Of a DNA stretch of 64,000 nucleotides, positions 25,735 to 35,784 are shown in pieces. The stretch's first letter is position 1, and every line of letters starts with the position of its first letter. Location of the stretch: NCBI RefSeq assembly GCF_000153925.1, contig NZ_DS264356.1, positions 126,713 to 190,712 of the forward strand, in the 5' to 3' direction. Made by a program: the position numbers and the translations under genes. Below the pieces are notes generated by a model. It was given only the letters and a program-made list of their open reading frames with translations. It did not search any database and was not told the origin of the DNA. The DNA is from [Ruminococcus] torques ATCC 27756 (GTDB lineage Bacteria; Bacillota; Clostridia; Lachnospirales; Lachnospiraceae).

Positions 25735-26928
25735 TTATTTCTTAAAGAAATCCGGAATCTTAATAGACTGCTCTTTCACCGTACTGGATGGCGTACGCGG
25801 CTGTAAAGTCGGCATCGTACCTCCCTGCGGTCTGGCAGATGTCTGTGGTCTGGCCGCAGATACTCTGCTTCCATCATTGTCAAGACGACTTCTTACTGTC
25901 GATTCACCGGACGGAAGGATCGATCCTACTTTCTGCTGTCCTTCCAATCTCGCCTTTAATTTTGATGCGCTTCCGCCTACATTATGTAACCCGGTCGCAA
26001 TAACAGTGATCGTACATTCATCTGACTTCGCGTCATCATACATAGCACCGAAAATAATACTTGCGCCTTCTCCTGCAAGTTCCTGTACATAATCAGCCGC
26101 ATCAGAAGCATCCATAAGAGTAATATCTCCCGATACGTTAACGATAACATTCGACGCACCCTGAATCGTCGTCTCAAGCAGCGGACTCGCAACAGCTTCT
26201 TTTACCGCCTCAAGAGCCTTATCGTCTCCGCGTCCTGCACCGATACCGATATGAGCAATGCCTTTATCCTTCATAACTGTCTGAATATCCGCAAAGTCAA
26301 GGTTGATCAGTGACGGAACATTGATCAAATCTGTGATACCTTGAATACCCTGCTGAAGAACTTCATCAGCTTTCTTAAGAGCTTCCGGCATTGTTGTGCG
26401 TCTGTCAACAACCTCAAGAAGCTTGTCATTCGGAATTACGATAATCGTATCTACATTTTCTTTTAATTTATCAATTCCGCTCAATGCATTCTGCATTCTT
26501 GTTTTTGACTCAAAACGGAAAGGTTTTGTGACAACTCCGACTGTAAGAGCTCCCTGCTCTTTTGCAATACGCGCAATAACAGGTGCAGCACCTGTACCCG
26601 TTCCGCCGCCCATACCGCATGTTACGAACACCATGTCCGCACCTTTGAGCGCTGCCGAGATCTCTTCTGAACTTTCCTCTGCCGCTTTTTCTCCTACTTC
26701 CGGCTGTGCCCCTGCGCCGAGCCCTTTTGTAAGCTTCTCACCGATCTGCATTAATGTCGGTGCTTTACAAAGCTGCAGTGCCTGCTTATCTGTATTCACT
26801 GCGATAAATTCCACGCCCGCGATCTGTTCGTCAATCATCCGGTTTACTGCGTTGTTTCCGCCTCCACCGACTCCGACTACAATAATTCTTGCGGCCGCTT
26901 CTGATTCGTTGGTTTTAATTTCTAACAA
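25735..26928 (-). CDS. ftsZ: Cell division protein FtsZ
   Basis: Tubulin-like GTPase that forms the Z-ring at the division site, 397 aa. N-terminal [14 protein letters not shown], tubulin signature [14 protein letters not shown]7 loop [11 protein letters not shown], then a variable Gln/Arg/Pro-rich linker (from about residue 340) and the conserved C-terminal peptide region ending [10 protein letters not shown], where FtsA/SepF-like partners bind. The start codon is TTG at 26928, fixed by AAGGAGG eight bases upstream. Last gene of the division cluster but with its own promoter and terminator. Confidence 0.97.
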   Translation of the reverse strand: MLEIKTNESEAAARIIVVGVGGGGNNAVNRMIDEQIAGVEFIAVNTDKQALQLCKAPTLMQIGEKLTKGLGAGAQPEVGEKAAEESSEEISAALKGADMVFVTCGMGGGTGTGAAPVIARIAKEQGALTVGVVTKPFRFESKTRMQNALSGIDKLKENVDTIIVIPNDKLLEVVDRRTTMPEALKKADEVLQQGIQGITDLINVPSLINLDFADIQTVMKDKGIAHIGIGAGRGDDKALEAVKEAVASPLLETTIQGASNVIVNVSGDITLMDASDAADYVQELAGEGASIIFGAMYDDAKSDECTITVIATGLHNVGGSASKLKARLEGQQKVGSILPSGESTVRSRLDNDGSRVSAARPQTSARPQGGTMPTLQPRTPSSTVKEQSIKIPDFFKK

Positions 26929-27003
26929 GAGTACTTCCTCCTTCGTCGTCTTACTAATTTCTTATACATCCCTTAATATTGAACGATAGAATTCAATAAG
27001 TAT

Positions 27004-27032
27004 ATAATAAAGTCTTTTTAGCAAATAATCAA
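27004..27032 (-). promoter_or_regulatory. Promoter of ftsZ
   Basis: Minus strand -35 TTGATT (27027-27032), 17-bp spacer, -10 TATTAT (27004-27009), within the 159-nt gap between ftsQ and ftsZ. Confidence 0.7.
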
Positions 27033-27087
27033 TAGATTTTTTGCTATTTTTCTGAATTATTACACTTTTACAGATGATCCGCCGCCG

Positions 27088-27831
27088 CTATGCCGCCGGA
27101 ACAAACGGAATCGACTCCGATTCGGCATCGTAATTCTCTAAATGCAGCACGCCCGCCTTTCCGGGATATAATTCAGTCAGTTTTTTAAGAATCGGTTCTA
27201 CCTGTCTAAGCTTTTCTTCATAATTCCCGTTTCCAAGGCTGACCTGTACAATTTCAAAATATATCTGTACGCCTCCATCTGTACACCCCATCCTGTCAGG
27301 TGTGAGATTGTATTTTTTTAAATTTTTTGAAACTTCTACAATTTTTTCAAAAATACTGTCATCTTCCACCGGAAGTTTTTTCCCTATTTTAGCTTTTGCC
27401 GAATCAAACATAAGACCTTCGATATGAGGAACACCTTCGATTATTTTTTTTGTCCGCAATACTGCCGTTCCGGTTCTGTCAAAATAAAGATATGCACCGT
27501 CATAATCTACATATCCGGCCATTTCTTTTTCTTTCACTTTCACCTTCACCGTCCACGGATCTTTCAGTGAAATACTCAGACTTTCTACTCCTGACGGAAG
27601 ATCGGCATCGGTAAAATTATATTTATACAGAACATACAGAGAATTTACCGAAAGCGGATCATTCTCAATCCATGTTGTGATCGTTCTCTCTCCGTAATAA
27701 GAATTTCCTTCCACTTTATATGACCTTGTGCGAAATAGAAATACCGCCGCAGCTGCCATAACGATCAAGACAGTAAGCACAACTAAAATAATCGGCCACA
27801 CCTTTCTCTTTTTGTGTTTTTTTCTCTTCAT
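27088..27831 (-). CDS. ftsQ: Cell division protein FtsQ/DivIB
   Basis: Bitopic divisome protein that bridges FtsL/FtsB and the septal synthase. 247 aa: basic cytosolic N-terminus (MKRKKHKKRKVW), one TM helix (residues ~12-33), then the extracellular POTRA domain (YKVEGNSYYGERTITTWIENDP) and beta domain. The ATG directly follows the ftsW TAG stop, and the SD GGAGG sits inside the end of ftsW, so translation is probably coupled. Assignment rests on topology, POTRA pattern and position between ftsW and ftsZ. Confidence 0.88.
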   Translation of the reverse strand: MKRKKHKKRKVWPIILVVLTVLIVMAAAAVFLFRTRSYKVEGNSYYGERTITTWIENDPLSVNSLYVLYKYNFTDADLPSGVESLSISLKDPWTVKVKVKEKEMAGYVDYDGAYLYFDRTGTAVLRTKKIIEGVPHIEGLMFDSAKAKIGKKLPVEDDSIFEKIVEVSKNLKKYNLTPDRMGCTDGGVQIYFEIVQVSLGNGNYEEKLRQVEPILKKLTELYPGKAGVLHLENYDAESESIPFVPAA

Positions 27832-28938
27832 CTATTCTGAACCTCCATACCGTAAACCTTCGTAATTCGATACGCTAAGCACAAGTCCCATCTCCAACAG
27901 AAGAAATACAACCGATGTACCTCCGTAACTGATAAACGGAAGCGTAATCCCTGTGTTTGGAATTGAATTTGTAACTACCGCGATGTTTAATATAACCTGG
28001 ATCATCATATGCGCCATTGCCCCTGCCGCTATCAAAGCGCCAAGCAGATCCGACGCTTTTGTTGAAATCACAAAAAAACGCCAAATAAGAATCAAAAATA
28101 AAAGAATGATAAATCCTGCTCCGATCAATCCCAATTCTTCACAGATAATAGAAAAAATCATATCATTTTGAGCCTCTGGAAGAAATCCGAGTTTTTGTAC
28201 ACTGTTGCCTAATCCCCTTCCGAACAGACCTCCGCTGCCGATTGCATATAGTCCCTGCAGCGTCTGATACCCTTTTTCATATTGCTCCGGATGTCTCCAG
28301 ATTGCCAGGCGTTCCAATCGATAACTTTCCATCGCCAGAAAAACCGTCATAAATCCTACGCCGATACTTCCCATCAATATAAAACGGACGTATTTCGGAT
28401 CCGCTACAAAAATCAGAACAACCGCAATTCCGAGAATGATGATCGCAGTGCTTAAATTACTTGCTCCGACCAGACCTACGATCGGCAAAACCGGAATCAT
28501 CATAAGTATCATTGTGCGAAAACGTTTCATCCGCTGTACATTTCTGCTCACAAGGCATGCAAGAAAAAAAATAACGGCTACTTTTGCAAACTCTGAAGGC
28601 TGAAAAGAAATCGGGCCCAAAGACAACCATCTTTTGGACCCGTTGTATTCATCCCCGAAAAATATAACAGCCACAGACAGAATGATCGACGTCACATATG
28701 CGGGAATCGCCAGCGGAACCCATTTATGATAATCAACGCGGGCGATAAGCGCCATACCAAACAGTCCGAGCAGTGTCGCAAACCCCTGCTTTTTCAAATA
28801 ATGAAACGGATCGTGAAATTTCACCTGCCCATTGTAAGCGCTTGTGCTGTACAATATCACAAGCCCTGCGGCAACAAGAAGCAATACAACAAATATAAGC
28901 ATCCCGTCATATCGTTTTTTCTTTTCAGAACGCGTCAA
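27832..28938 (-). CDS. ftsW: SEDS-family peptidoglycan polymerase FtsW/SpoVE
   Basis: Lipid II polymerase of the SEDS family, 368 aa, about ten membrane helices. Family landmarks: ILYSTSAYNG in the first loop, the substrate cavity region SKRWLSLGPISFQPSEFAKVA, the long extracellular loop (YQTLQGLYAIGSGGLFGRGLGNSVQKLGFLPEAQNDMIFSIICEELG, conserved in pieces) and PNTGITLPFISYGGTS near the end. Start codon TTG 28938 with GGAG upstream. In the division cluster it is the likely septal partner of the class B PBP. A second SEDS gene (38756-40213) exists, so FtsW and SpoVE roles could be exchanged. Confidence 0.92.
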   Translation of the reverse strand: MTRSEKKKRYDGMLIFVVLLLVAAGLVILYSTSAYNGQVKFHDPFHYLKKQGFATLLGLFGMALIARVDYHKWVPLAIPAYVTSIILSVAVIFFGDEYNGSKRWLSLGPISFQPSEFAKVAVIFFLACLVSRNVQRMKRFRTMILMMIPVLPIVGLVGASNLSTAIIILGIAVVLIFVADPKYVRFILMGSIGVGFMTVFLAMESYRLERLAIWRHPEQYEKGYQTLQGLYAIGSGGLFGRGLGNSVQKLGFLPEAQNDMIFSIICEELGLIGAGFIILLFLILIWRFFVISTKASDLLGALIAAGAMAHMMIQVILNIAVVTNSIPNTGITLPFISYGGTSVVFLLLEMGLVLSVSNYEGLRYGGSE

Positions 28939-28951
28939 TCAGCTCCACTCC

Positions 28952-30316
28952 TTATAGTTGGTCTACAAGTTCTTTGAATTTATCTCCACGTTCTTCATAA
29001 TTTTTAAACATCCCCCAGCTTGCACACGCCGGCGATAAAAGCACCGCATCGCCCGGCTTCGCATATTTCACGCACTGTTCAAACGCCTCCTCAAAGGTAT
29101 CTGCCATAATAATATCGTCAAATCCGTTTGCATGAGCGCTTTGCGCGATCTTCTCTCTCGTTGCGCCAAGCAGAACAAGTTTTCTCACTTTCCCGTCAAA
29201 CGCCTTGATCCACTCATCATATTCGGAATCTTTGTCGTAACCTCCCCCGATCAGTATGGTAGGACGGTTCATGGCCTGAATCCCTTTGATCGCTGCGTCC
29301 GGATTTGTTCCTTTCGAGTCATTATAATAAAGGACACCTCTTTTTTCTGCCACAAACTCAATTCGATGTTCCACTCCGGGAAATGTCAGAAGATTTTTGC
29401 GGATCACCTCGATCGGAACACCATATGCATACGCCATTGCAGAAGCAGCCATCACATTTTCATAATTGTGTGTTCCGAGAATCTTCAGTTCACTGACATC
29501 GCAAAGCTCGACCGGAACATCTGCCGCGCAAATGATTTTTGTTCCATCAAGATATATCCCTTTTTCCAGTTTACGCGCACTGCTGAAATATAGAACTTGC
29601 GCTGCCGTTTTTTCTCCGAATTTCTGAAGTTCATCATCCTCATAATTCAATACGCACACATCTGCTTTTGTCTGATTTTCAGCAATACGCTCTTTCGCTT
29701 CGATATATGCCTCCATTGTATGATGACGATTCAAATGATCGGGAGTAATATTCAAAATCGCGCTTACTTTCGGATGAAATGTATGTATTGTCTCAAGCTG
29801 GAAACTGCTTATTTCCGCTACAATTACCGCGTCGTCCGTCGTTTCTTGTGCAACGCTTGTATACGGAGTTCCTATATTTCCTACAATATAAGCATGTTCT
29901 TTATAGTCCTGCATGATCTGTCCCAAAAGGGCTGTCGTCGTCGTTTTCCCGTTTGTTCCTGTAATTGCAAGAACGTCTCCTTTTCCAAACACATATGCAA
30001 GTTCGATCTCTCCCCAGATCGGGATGCTCTTTTCACGCATTTTTTCAACGATCGGAAGATCCGTCGGCACTCCCGGACTCATCACTACAAATGAAAGCTC
30101 TTCTATAATCTCTTCCGGAAATGTTCCGAGCACTATACTGAATTGCCCGTTTTCTTTTTTAGTTTCTAAAATTTTAGCTTCAATCTCATCGGCGCACAGT
30201 TTTTCATTTCCATCATACAAAACAACATCCGCGCCTTTTTCGAGCAAAAGCCTGCATGATCCTTCTCCACTGATACCCGAACCGAAGACGAGCACTTTTT
30301 TTCCTCTTATATCCAT
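28952..30316 (-). CDS. murD: UDP-N-acetylmuramoyl-L-alanine--D-glutamate ligase
   Basis: Cytosolic Mur ligase adding D-Glu to UDP-MurNAc-L-Ala, 454 aa. N-terminal Rossmann VLVFGSGISGEGSCRLLLEKGA, central ATP-binding TGTNGKTTTTALLGQ, the substrate-carbamate region (ILNITPDHLNRHHTMEAYIEAK) and C-terminal domain with YYNDSKGTNPDA and LSPACASWGMFKNYEERG. ATG 30316 (MDIRGKKV) lies two bases after the mraY TAA and uses a GGGGG SD; the longer frame from 30346 overlaps mraY and is not credible. Confidence 0.96.
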   Translation of the reverse strand: MDIRGKKVLVFGSGISGEGSCRLLLEKGADVVLYDGNEKLCADEIEAKILETKKENGQFSIVLGTFPEEIIEELSFVVMSPGVPTDLPIVEKMREKSIPIWGEIELAYVFGKGDVLAITGTNGKTTTTALLGQIMQDYKEHAYIVGNIGTPYTSVAQETTDDAVIVAEISSFQLETIHTFHPKVSAILNITPDHLNRHHTMEAYIEAKERIAENQTKADVCVLNYEDDELQKFGEKTAAQVLYFSSARKLEKGIYLDGTKIICAADVPVELCDVSELKILGTHNYENVMAASAMAYAYGVPIEVIRKNLLTFPGVEHRIEFVAEKRGVLYYNDSKGTNPDAAIKGIQAMNRPTILIGGGYDKDSEYDEWIKAFDGKVRKLVLLGATREKIAQSAHANGFDDIIMADTFEEAFEQCVKYAKPGDAVLLSPACASWGMFKNYEERGDKFKELVDQL

Positions 30317-30318
30317 TT

Positions 30319-31275
30319 TTATACCCCCATCAGCGCAATGAGGCAAAGCAACGCCGTTATGATAGAAAATACAGCTACCACTCTCGTTTCAGACCATCCG
30401 CATAATTCAAAATGATGGTGGATCGGCGCCATTTTAAAAAACCTCTTTCCGCCTGTTTTCTTAAAATAAGTAACCTGAATCATGACCGAAGCCACTTCCA
30501 CAAGGTAAATAATTCCAACGATCAGGATAAACAAAGGCATCTGCATCATATAAGCCGTGCCTGCCACAAATCCTCCAAGAGCCAAAGACCCTGTATCTCC
30601 CATAAACACACTTGCCGGATATACGTTAAACAGTAAAAATCCAAGCAGCGCCCCGACTACAGCACAGGTGACAGGTTCGATCCCGCTTTTCGTTCCGATC
30701 GCCACAACTGTAAAAAATGTTGCGACAAGAACGGTCACACTGGAAGCAAGGCCATCCAGTCCATCTGTAAAGTTTGTTCCGTTGACCGTTCCGATCACTG
30801 CCACAAACAAAAGCGGAACTGCCATCCAGCCGATATCAAGATAATATCCGTTAGAGAACGGCACAAGCATCGTAAGCGGAATATCCGCCACTTTCACGAG
30901 ATAGAATGCAAACACAGCCGTTACAATAATCTGCAGAGCCATTTTCTGCATCGGCATCAGTCCATCCGAACGTTTCAACACAACTTTAAGATAATCATCA
31001 AGAAATCCGATCAAACCAAACGCCACTGTAAGGAATAAAACCGGAATGATCTTCGGATAATCTTTCACATAGAACAGGGATGTCACAATAACAGCCGCAA
31101 GAATAATAATGCCGCCCATCGTCGGAGTTCCCGCTTTTTTCAAATGAGACTGAACGCCTTCTACACGCTCCGTCTGCTTCATTTTCAGTTTCCGCAAAAA
31201 AGGAATCACAATCGGTCCGAGCACAAGACTTACCGCAAATGCCGCAAGAACCGGAATCACTACATGACTACTCAT
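30319..31275 (-). CDS. mraY: Phospho-N-acetylmuramoyl-pentapeptide-transferase
   Basis: Integral membrane enzyme that makes lipid I from UDP-MurNAc-pentapeptide and undecaprenyl phosphate. 318 aa, ten helices. Conserved cytosolic signatures: HLKKAGTPTMGGIII, FLDDYLKVV with the paired Asp residues, NFTDGLDGLASSV, FMGDTGSLALG and the histidine loop FKMAPIHHHFELCG. SD AGGTGG before the ATG. It lies between the SpoVD-like PBP and murD. murE and murF, which usually precede mraY, are missing here. Confidence 0.97.
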   Translation of the reverse strand: MSSHVVIPVLAAFAVSLVLGPIVIPFLRKLKMKQTERVEGVQSHLKKAGTPTMGGIIILAAVIVTSLFYVKDYPKIIPVLFLTVAFGLIGFLDDYLKVVLKRSDGLMPMQKMALQIIVTAVFAFYLVKVADIPLTMLVPFSNGYYLDIGWMAVPLLFVAVIGTVNGTNFTDGLDGLASSVTVLVATFFTVVAIGTKSGIEPVTCAVVGALLGFLLFNVYPASVFMGDTGSLALGGFVAGTAYMMQMPLFILIVGIIYLVEVASVMIQVTYFKKTGGKRFFKMAPIHHHFELCGWSETRVVAVFSIITALLCLIALMGV

Positions 31276-31322
31276 AAATCCACCTCTTCATCTCTTTTAT
31301 CTCATAAAGTATAAACCATCCA

Positions 31323-33068
31323 TTACTTTTTTTCAATCCCGAGATAGGGGAGCACATTATCATATATGTCCCGAAGCACCGGGGCAGCGATCGTTCCGCC
31401 GTAATAAATTCCCTGAGGATCATGGATGATGACCATTCCGAGAATCTGAGGATCGTCCGCCGGAGCAAATCCTATAAACGAAGAAATATATTTTCCGGCG
31501 CTTCTTGGAAGCGTTTGAGACGTCGCCGTCTTTCCCCCGATAGAATATCCTTCAAGATACGCGTTTTTTCCCGATCCTTCGGAAACAACTTTCTCCAGAA
31601 GTTCTTGCATTGTCTCCGATGTTTTCTCCGAAACAATCCCTTCTTTTTCCCCATACTTAAACGTCTTGACCGTTTTCCCTTTCTTATCTAAGACCGACAC
31701 GCCAAGATGCGGCGTTACACGCCTGCCGCCATTTACCATCGAACTGACCGTCACCGCCATCTGGATCGGCGTAATCTGAAATGATTGACCAAACGTCATT
31801 GTGGCCAGTTCTACCGCTTTAATATCTTCTCTTTTATGCATAATCGTCCCCGCTTCTCCGGGAAGATCGATGTTCGTCAGGCTCATCAGACCAAACTGTT
31901 CAAAATAGTCGCAAAACCTCTCTGATCCCAGTCTAAGTCCGATATCCATAAATACCGGATTACACGAATTTTCAATCCCTTGCACAAAAGTTTCCGTTCC
32001 ATGCCCTCCTACTTTATGACACCGGATTTTCCTGTCTTCTACGATCCGATACCCCGGGCAGGAGAAAGTATCGTCTAAAGAGACGACGCCTTCTTCAAGA
32101 CAAGCCGCCGACGTAATGATCTTAAAAGTAGATCCCGGCTCATACGTATCGTTAATGCAGCGGTTTCTCCACATCTGATTCAGTCTGTTCTGACGTTCTT
32201 CATCTGTCATCTGATCTTCCGTTTTGTCATTCAAACGATAAGGTTCATTCAAATTAAATTCAGGCACATTTACCATAGCATAAATTTCTCCGTTCTGCGG
32301 ATTCATCAGCAAGACCGATACCCCTTCTGCCTGTTTTTCCTCCAGCACCTTTTCGGCCGCCTGCTCACAATACGACTGGATATTGTAATCAAGACTTGTT
32401 TTTAATGTATTTCCGGCAACCGGTTCAATCCGGTCCTCCGCAACCCCTTCCAACTCTATTCCTCTGGCATCTGTAACCGTCAGTATCTTCCCATTTGTTC
32501 CTTTTAATACGTCTTCATATTTCACCTCAAGACCGATGATCCCCTGATTGTCGCTCCCTGTAAATCCAAGCACTCTTGACGCAAGCCGGTCATATGGGTA
32601 GTATCTTTTGAAATCTTCATCCACTTTTACTCCCGGCAGATTATACTCACGGATACGGTCGCCTGTCTTTTTGTCAACATTCGTCTTTATTTTTTCCATA
32701 GAAGATACTTTCTCTACCTTTTTCAAAACATCCTCCCTGTCAAGTTCCAACTCTTTACTGAGCATGTCTGCCGTCTGCTGCGGATCTTTTATCTGACTGT
32801 GAATAACCGAAATCGTACACACCGTCCTGTTTGTCGCAAGAACAACTCCGTTTCTGTCTACGATCTCCCCTCTGGCCGCTTTGATCTCCCTCTCCCTTTC
32901 ATGCAGTTCCTCCGCCATGTTCTGATAATACTCCGCATCAAATATCATAAGATAAACAAGTCTGCCTATCAGACAAAAAAGCACGAAAGCCGCACATAAA
33001 AAAACGACAAGTACTTTTCTCTTATTATAAGTTTTATTTTTTATTCTTTCCTCTATTTTGTTTCTCAT
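31323..33068 (-). CDS. Class B penicillin-binding protein, SpoVD-like
   Basis: Monofunctional transpeptidase, 581 aa: cytosolic basic N-terminus, one TM segment (residues ~19-40), PBP dimerisation domain (AARGEIVDRNGVVLATN) and transpeptidase domain. Motif 1 is STFK (YEPGSTFKIITSAA), motif 2 is SCN (ENSCNPVFMDIG). Motif 3 reads KTA (GGKTATSQTLPR) instead of KTG. The C-terminus ends at LPYLGIEKK with no PASTA domain, unlike Bacillus SpoVD. It is tandem with a second class B PBP in the division cluster, the arrangement pbpB-spoVD of spore-formers, so this copy is inferred to serve spore cortex synthesis. The inference could be reversed if the upstream PBP is truly broken. Confidence 0.88.
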   Translation of the reverse strand: MRNKIEERIKNKTYNKRKVLVVFLCAAFVLFCLIGRLVYLMIFDAEYYQNMAEELHEREREIKAARGEIVDRNGVVLATNRTVCTISVIHSQIKDPQQTADMLSKELELDREDVLKKVEKVSSMEKIKTNVDKKTGDRIREYNLPGVKVDEDFKRYYPYDRLASRVLGFTGSDNQGIIGLEVKYEDVLKGTNGKILTVTDARGIELEGVAEDRIEPVAGNTLKTSLDYNIQSYCEQAAEKVLEEKQAEGVSVLLMNPQNGEIYAMVNVPEFNLNEPYRLNDKTEDQMTDEERQNRLNQMWRNRCINDTYEPGSTFKIITSAACLEEGVVSLDDTFSCPGYRIVEDRKIRCHKVGGHGTETFVQGIENSCNPVFMDIGLRLGSERFCDYFEQFGLMSLTNIDLPGEAGTIMHKREDIKAVELATMTFGQSFQITPIQMAVTVSSMVNGGRRVTPHLGVSVLDKKGKTVKTFKYGEKEGIVSEKTSETMQELLEKVVSEGSGKNAYLEGYSIGGKTATSQTLPRSAGKYISSFIGFAPADDPQILGMVIIHDPQGIYYGGTIAAPVLRDIYDNVLPYLGIEKK

Positions 33069-33130
33069 AACAAAAAATCCCCACAGAAGATATTTTTACA
33101 GTTTATTATATCTTCTGCAGGGTTATTCCT

Positions 33131-33883
33131 CTACTCTGAAACGTCAGACGACGCCCAATCATCTAAATCAGGTGTATAGTTTTCATCCACATACGATCCG
33201 TCTGCATTTCCGTATGTATCCTCATAATTTTCATCATAATCCGTATATTCTGTATTGCCGAAATTCTGACCTTGCGCCTGAGCGTTTTGCCCGCTTTGTG
33301 CAATAGTCGTAATGCCAAGATACGGGAATGCCTCAGACATGATCTTCTGACTTAATCCCAGAACAAGGGAGCTGTCATCCTGTACAGCCGTATTAGGCTC
33401 ATCGATCACAACATAAACTACGACTTCCGGATTGTTCTGCGGCGCATAACCGATATAAGATAACAGATACTTTCCGTTTCCCCTCGGAAGTTTTTCCGCT
33501 GTTCCCGTTTTAGCGCCGATATCATACCCTTCCACCTTTGCCCTCGTTCCTGTTCCGTAATCCATCGTCGCTTTCAAATACTGTCTCAACATCTTAGACG
33601 TTTCGGAAGACACTGTCTTTCTCAAAAGAACCGGATCTTTCGTCTCTATTACATTGCCGTCTTCATCCTGAATCTGTTTTACAACATGGGGTTCATAATA
33701 ATATCCTCCGTTCACAAGAGAAGAAAATGCAGAAACCATCTGTGTCATCGTTACATTAAAATTCTGTCCGAATGAATTGGTAGCCAGATCGATCTCTCCC
33801 ATCGTATCCGCCGTATAAAGCAGTCCTGACGTTTCCGCCTCTCCCGGAAGATCAATCCCTGTATACTCTCCAAACCCAAAAAT
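33131..33883 (-). pseudogene. Class B PBP (FtsI/PBP2B-like), C-terminal fragment after frameshift
   Basis: Continuation of the transpeptidase domain from IFGFGEYTGIDLPGEA. It contains motif 3 (GAKTGTAEKLPRGNGKY) and the final strand YVVIDEPNTA, then a tail of about 55 residues that is Gln/Asn-rich and then rich in Tyr, Asp and Glu (EYTDYDENYEDTY), probably extracellular and disordered. The ORF as such begins at ATG 33802 (MGEIDLATNSFGQNF), but homology continues upstream to the frameshift. It cannot act without the N-terminal piece carrying Ser and SCN motifs. Confidence 0.85.
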
Positions 33884-35138
33884 AATGCTGATATTTTGTA
33901 AAATTTTCCGGACCGATCACCGCTGCCATATCCATAAGAGCTACATTACATGAATTTGCAATGGCATCCTGTATCGTTTCCTGTCCGTGTCCCGACTTAT
34001 AGTGACAGCTGATCTTCGTTCCGAGAACGTCTTTAGAACCTCCGCAGTAATAGCTTTCGTTTCCGGTCAATGTTCCTGTTTCCAAGCCGGCCGCCACAGT
34101 AAACGGTTTCGCAGTAGACCCCGGCTCATAAGCGTCACTTACGCAGAAATTTCTCCAAAGATCATTCATCGCTTCGACCTGATCTTCTTCACTCATCGCA
34201 TCCCACTGCTCTTTTGTATAAAGCAAAGATAGATTTCTCGGATCATTCAAATCAAAATTAGGGTACGATGCTTCCGCCAGTATTTCTCCTGTGTTCGGAT
34301 TCATAATGATAACGGCTGTGTTTTTACTGCCGGGATTTCCATCTGCGGCATGCGCACTGTTAAACTCTAAAATGCATTTTTCCACAATATTTTGCAATGT
34401 CACATCAATGGTAGACACGACCGTATTTCCGTTCTTCGCAGGTTTGACAGTACGCTCTACCGAAGAATCGGAGTCAAAATACCCATACTCTCTTCCATCC
34501 GTTCCGTTGAGAATTGAATTATACGCGCTTTCGATTCCAAGCGCCCCTTGATTTCCTCCATATACAAATCCAAGCACATCACTCGCCATAGAACCGTATG
34601 GATAACTCCTCAAATAGTCTTCTTCCAGCCAGATTCCTTTCACATTCGGATATTTTTTATCATCTTCATCAATCTTCTTAAACTTCTGAGCAGTCGCATA
34701 ATCCACATCTGACACAAGCACTTCATAACGACTGTCCGGAGACTCTTTGATCAATTTATCAACAACGTCCCCCTCTACATTGAAACATTCTTTCAATACT
34801 TCCTTTGTCGGTTCGATATACTCCTTTTTGTCCATCATAACCGCCACGTCAAGGATCACGTTATATACGCGCTCACTTGTCGCCATCTTTGTTCCGTTAC
34901 GATCGACAATATCGCCCCTTTTAAAAGCGATCACCCTGCTGTCATAGTTTTGCTGATCTAAAACAACTTTTGTATATTTGCTTCCCTTCGTTACATTTAT
35001 ATAGGTTATTCTTCCTATAAGAACAACAAAAGCCAGTACTACTGCCATAAATAGCATTACCAGCTTCCGTTGCATTCTGAGCGGGAATTTTCTTGTCAAA
35101 AATTCAAATCTACTCTTTTTTCTTTTCTTTACAGCCAT
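33852..35138 (-). pseudogene. Class B PBP (FtsI/PBP2B-like), N-terminal fragment; one-base insertion near 33884
   Basis: Septal transpeptidase gene in the division cluster. The fragment has the basic N-terminus, a TM helix (residues ~26-48), PBP dimerisation domain (KRGDIVDRNGTKMATSERVYN), motif 1 STAK (YEPGSTAKPFTVAAG) and motif 2 SCN (ANSCNVALMDM). After GPENFTKYQH the frame shifts to YFWVWRVYRD and stops. Removing one T (minus strand, base 33884) restores QHIFGFGEYTGIDLPGE and joins the downstream fragment for a product of about 660 aa. FtsI is normally essential, so a sequencing error is as likely as real loss. The other class B PBP next door might compensate. Confidence 0.87.
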
Positions 35139-35148
35139 AATTTTTTCC

Positions 35149-35700
35149 TTACTTTAATACATCGCTGGACTTTGCGAGCACACCGCTTTCCGGAATATCG
35201 TTATACTGCTTTACATAATCCCCTTCCGGACTATCGTATTCTACGATTGTTCCCTGAGCAGCATAAACCATCCCCATTTCATTCATCGCTCTGTCCCGCA
35301 CCGTCTCGAGATTCACCGAGTCTGCCGCCGAATTATATGCAGTATTATTTGCCTCCGTCAGATCTGCAAGTTGTTCCTGCATTGCCGTAACATTTTCCGA
35401 TCTGCTTACGACCTCCGACTGAAGATTTAAGTATAAAACGCAAATCAATACCGCACAGACTGCCGCTGCCGTAAGAAATACAGCATAAGCCGGACTAATA
35501 CTCATCGCGCGGTTTCGGTTCTTAACAACCCGGCTGCTTGTCCGTTTCGTCTGCTCCCTCTGCTGCGAATACGGACTCTTCGTTTTTCTCGGAAGAGTTT
35601 CTGCCTGACGTACAGTATTTCCATATACATAAAATCCACTTTTGTCTCTTTCACTTAGACTTGTCGTTCTGTATTTGGATGTACGATAGTTTGCTGCCAT
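35149..35700 (-). CDS. ftsL: Cell division protein FtsL-like (septum formation initiator type)
   Basis: Bitopic divisome protein, 183 aa. A cytosolic part of about 85 residues rich in Arg, Lys and Thr is followed by one TM helix (AYAVFLTAAAVCAVLICVLYLNL) and an extracellular coiled coil (EVVSRSENVTAMQEQLADLTEANNTAYN), then ETVRDRAMNEMGMVYAAQGTIVEY, the typical FtsL/DivIC C-terminal pattern. Position between rsmH and the class B PBP is the standard ftsL locus. The cytosolic extension is longer than in Bacillus FtsL. Confidence 0.85.
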   Translation of the reverse strand: MAANYRTSKYRTTSLSERDKSGFYVYGNTVRQAETLPRKTKSPYSQQREQTKRTSSRVVKNRNRAMSISPAYAVFLTAAAVCAVLICVLYLNLQSEVVSRSENVTAMQEQLADLTEANNTAYNSAADSVNLETVRDRAMNEMGMVYAAQGTIVEYDSPEGDYVKQYNDIPESGVLAKSSDVLK

Positions 35701-35784
35701 GACAAATGCCCCTTCCTTTTTTGTATTTTCCTAAGGGTTCTCCCCTCCCCTCGGAAATTCGTTTCTATATGATACACTCCCAAT

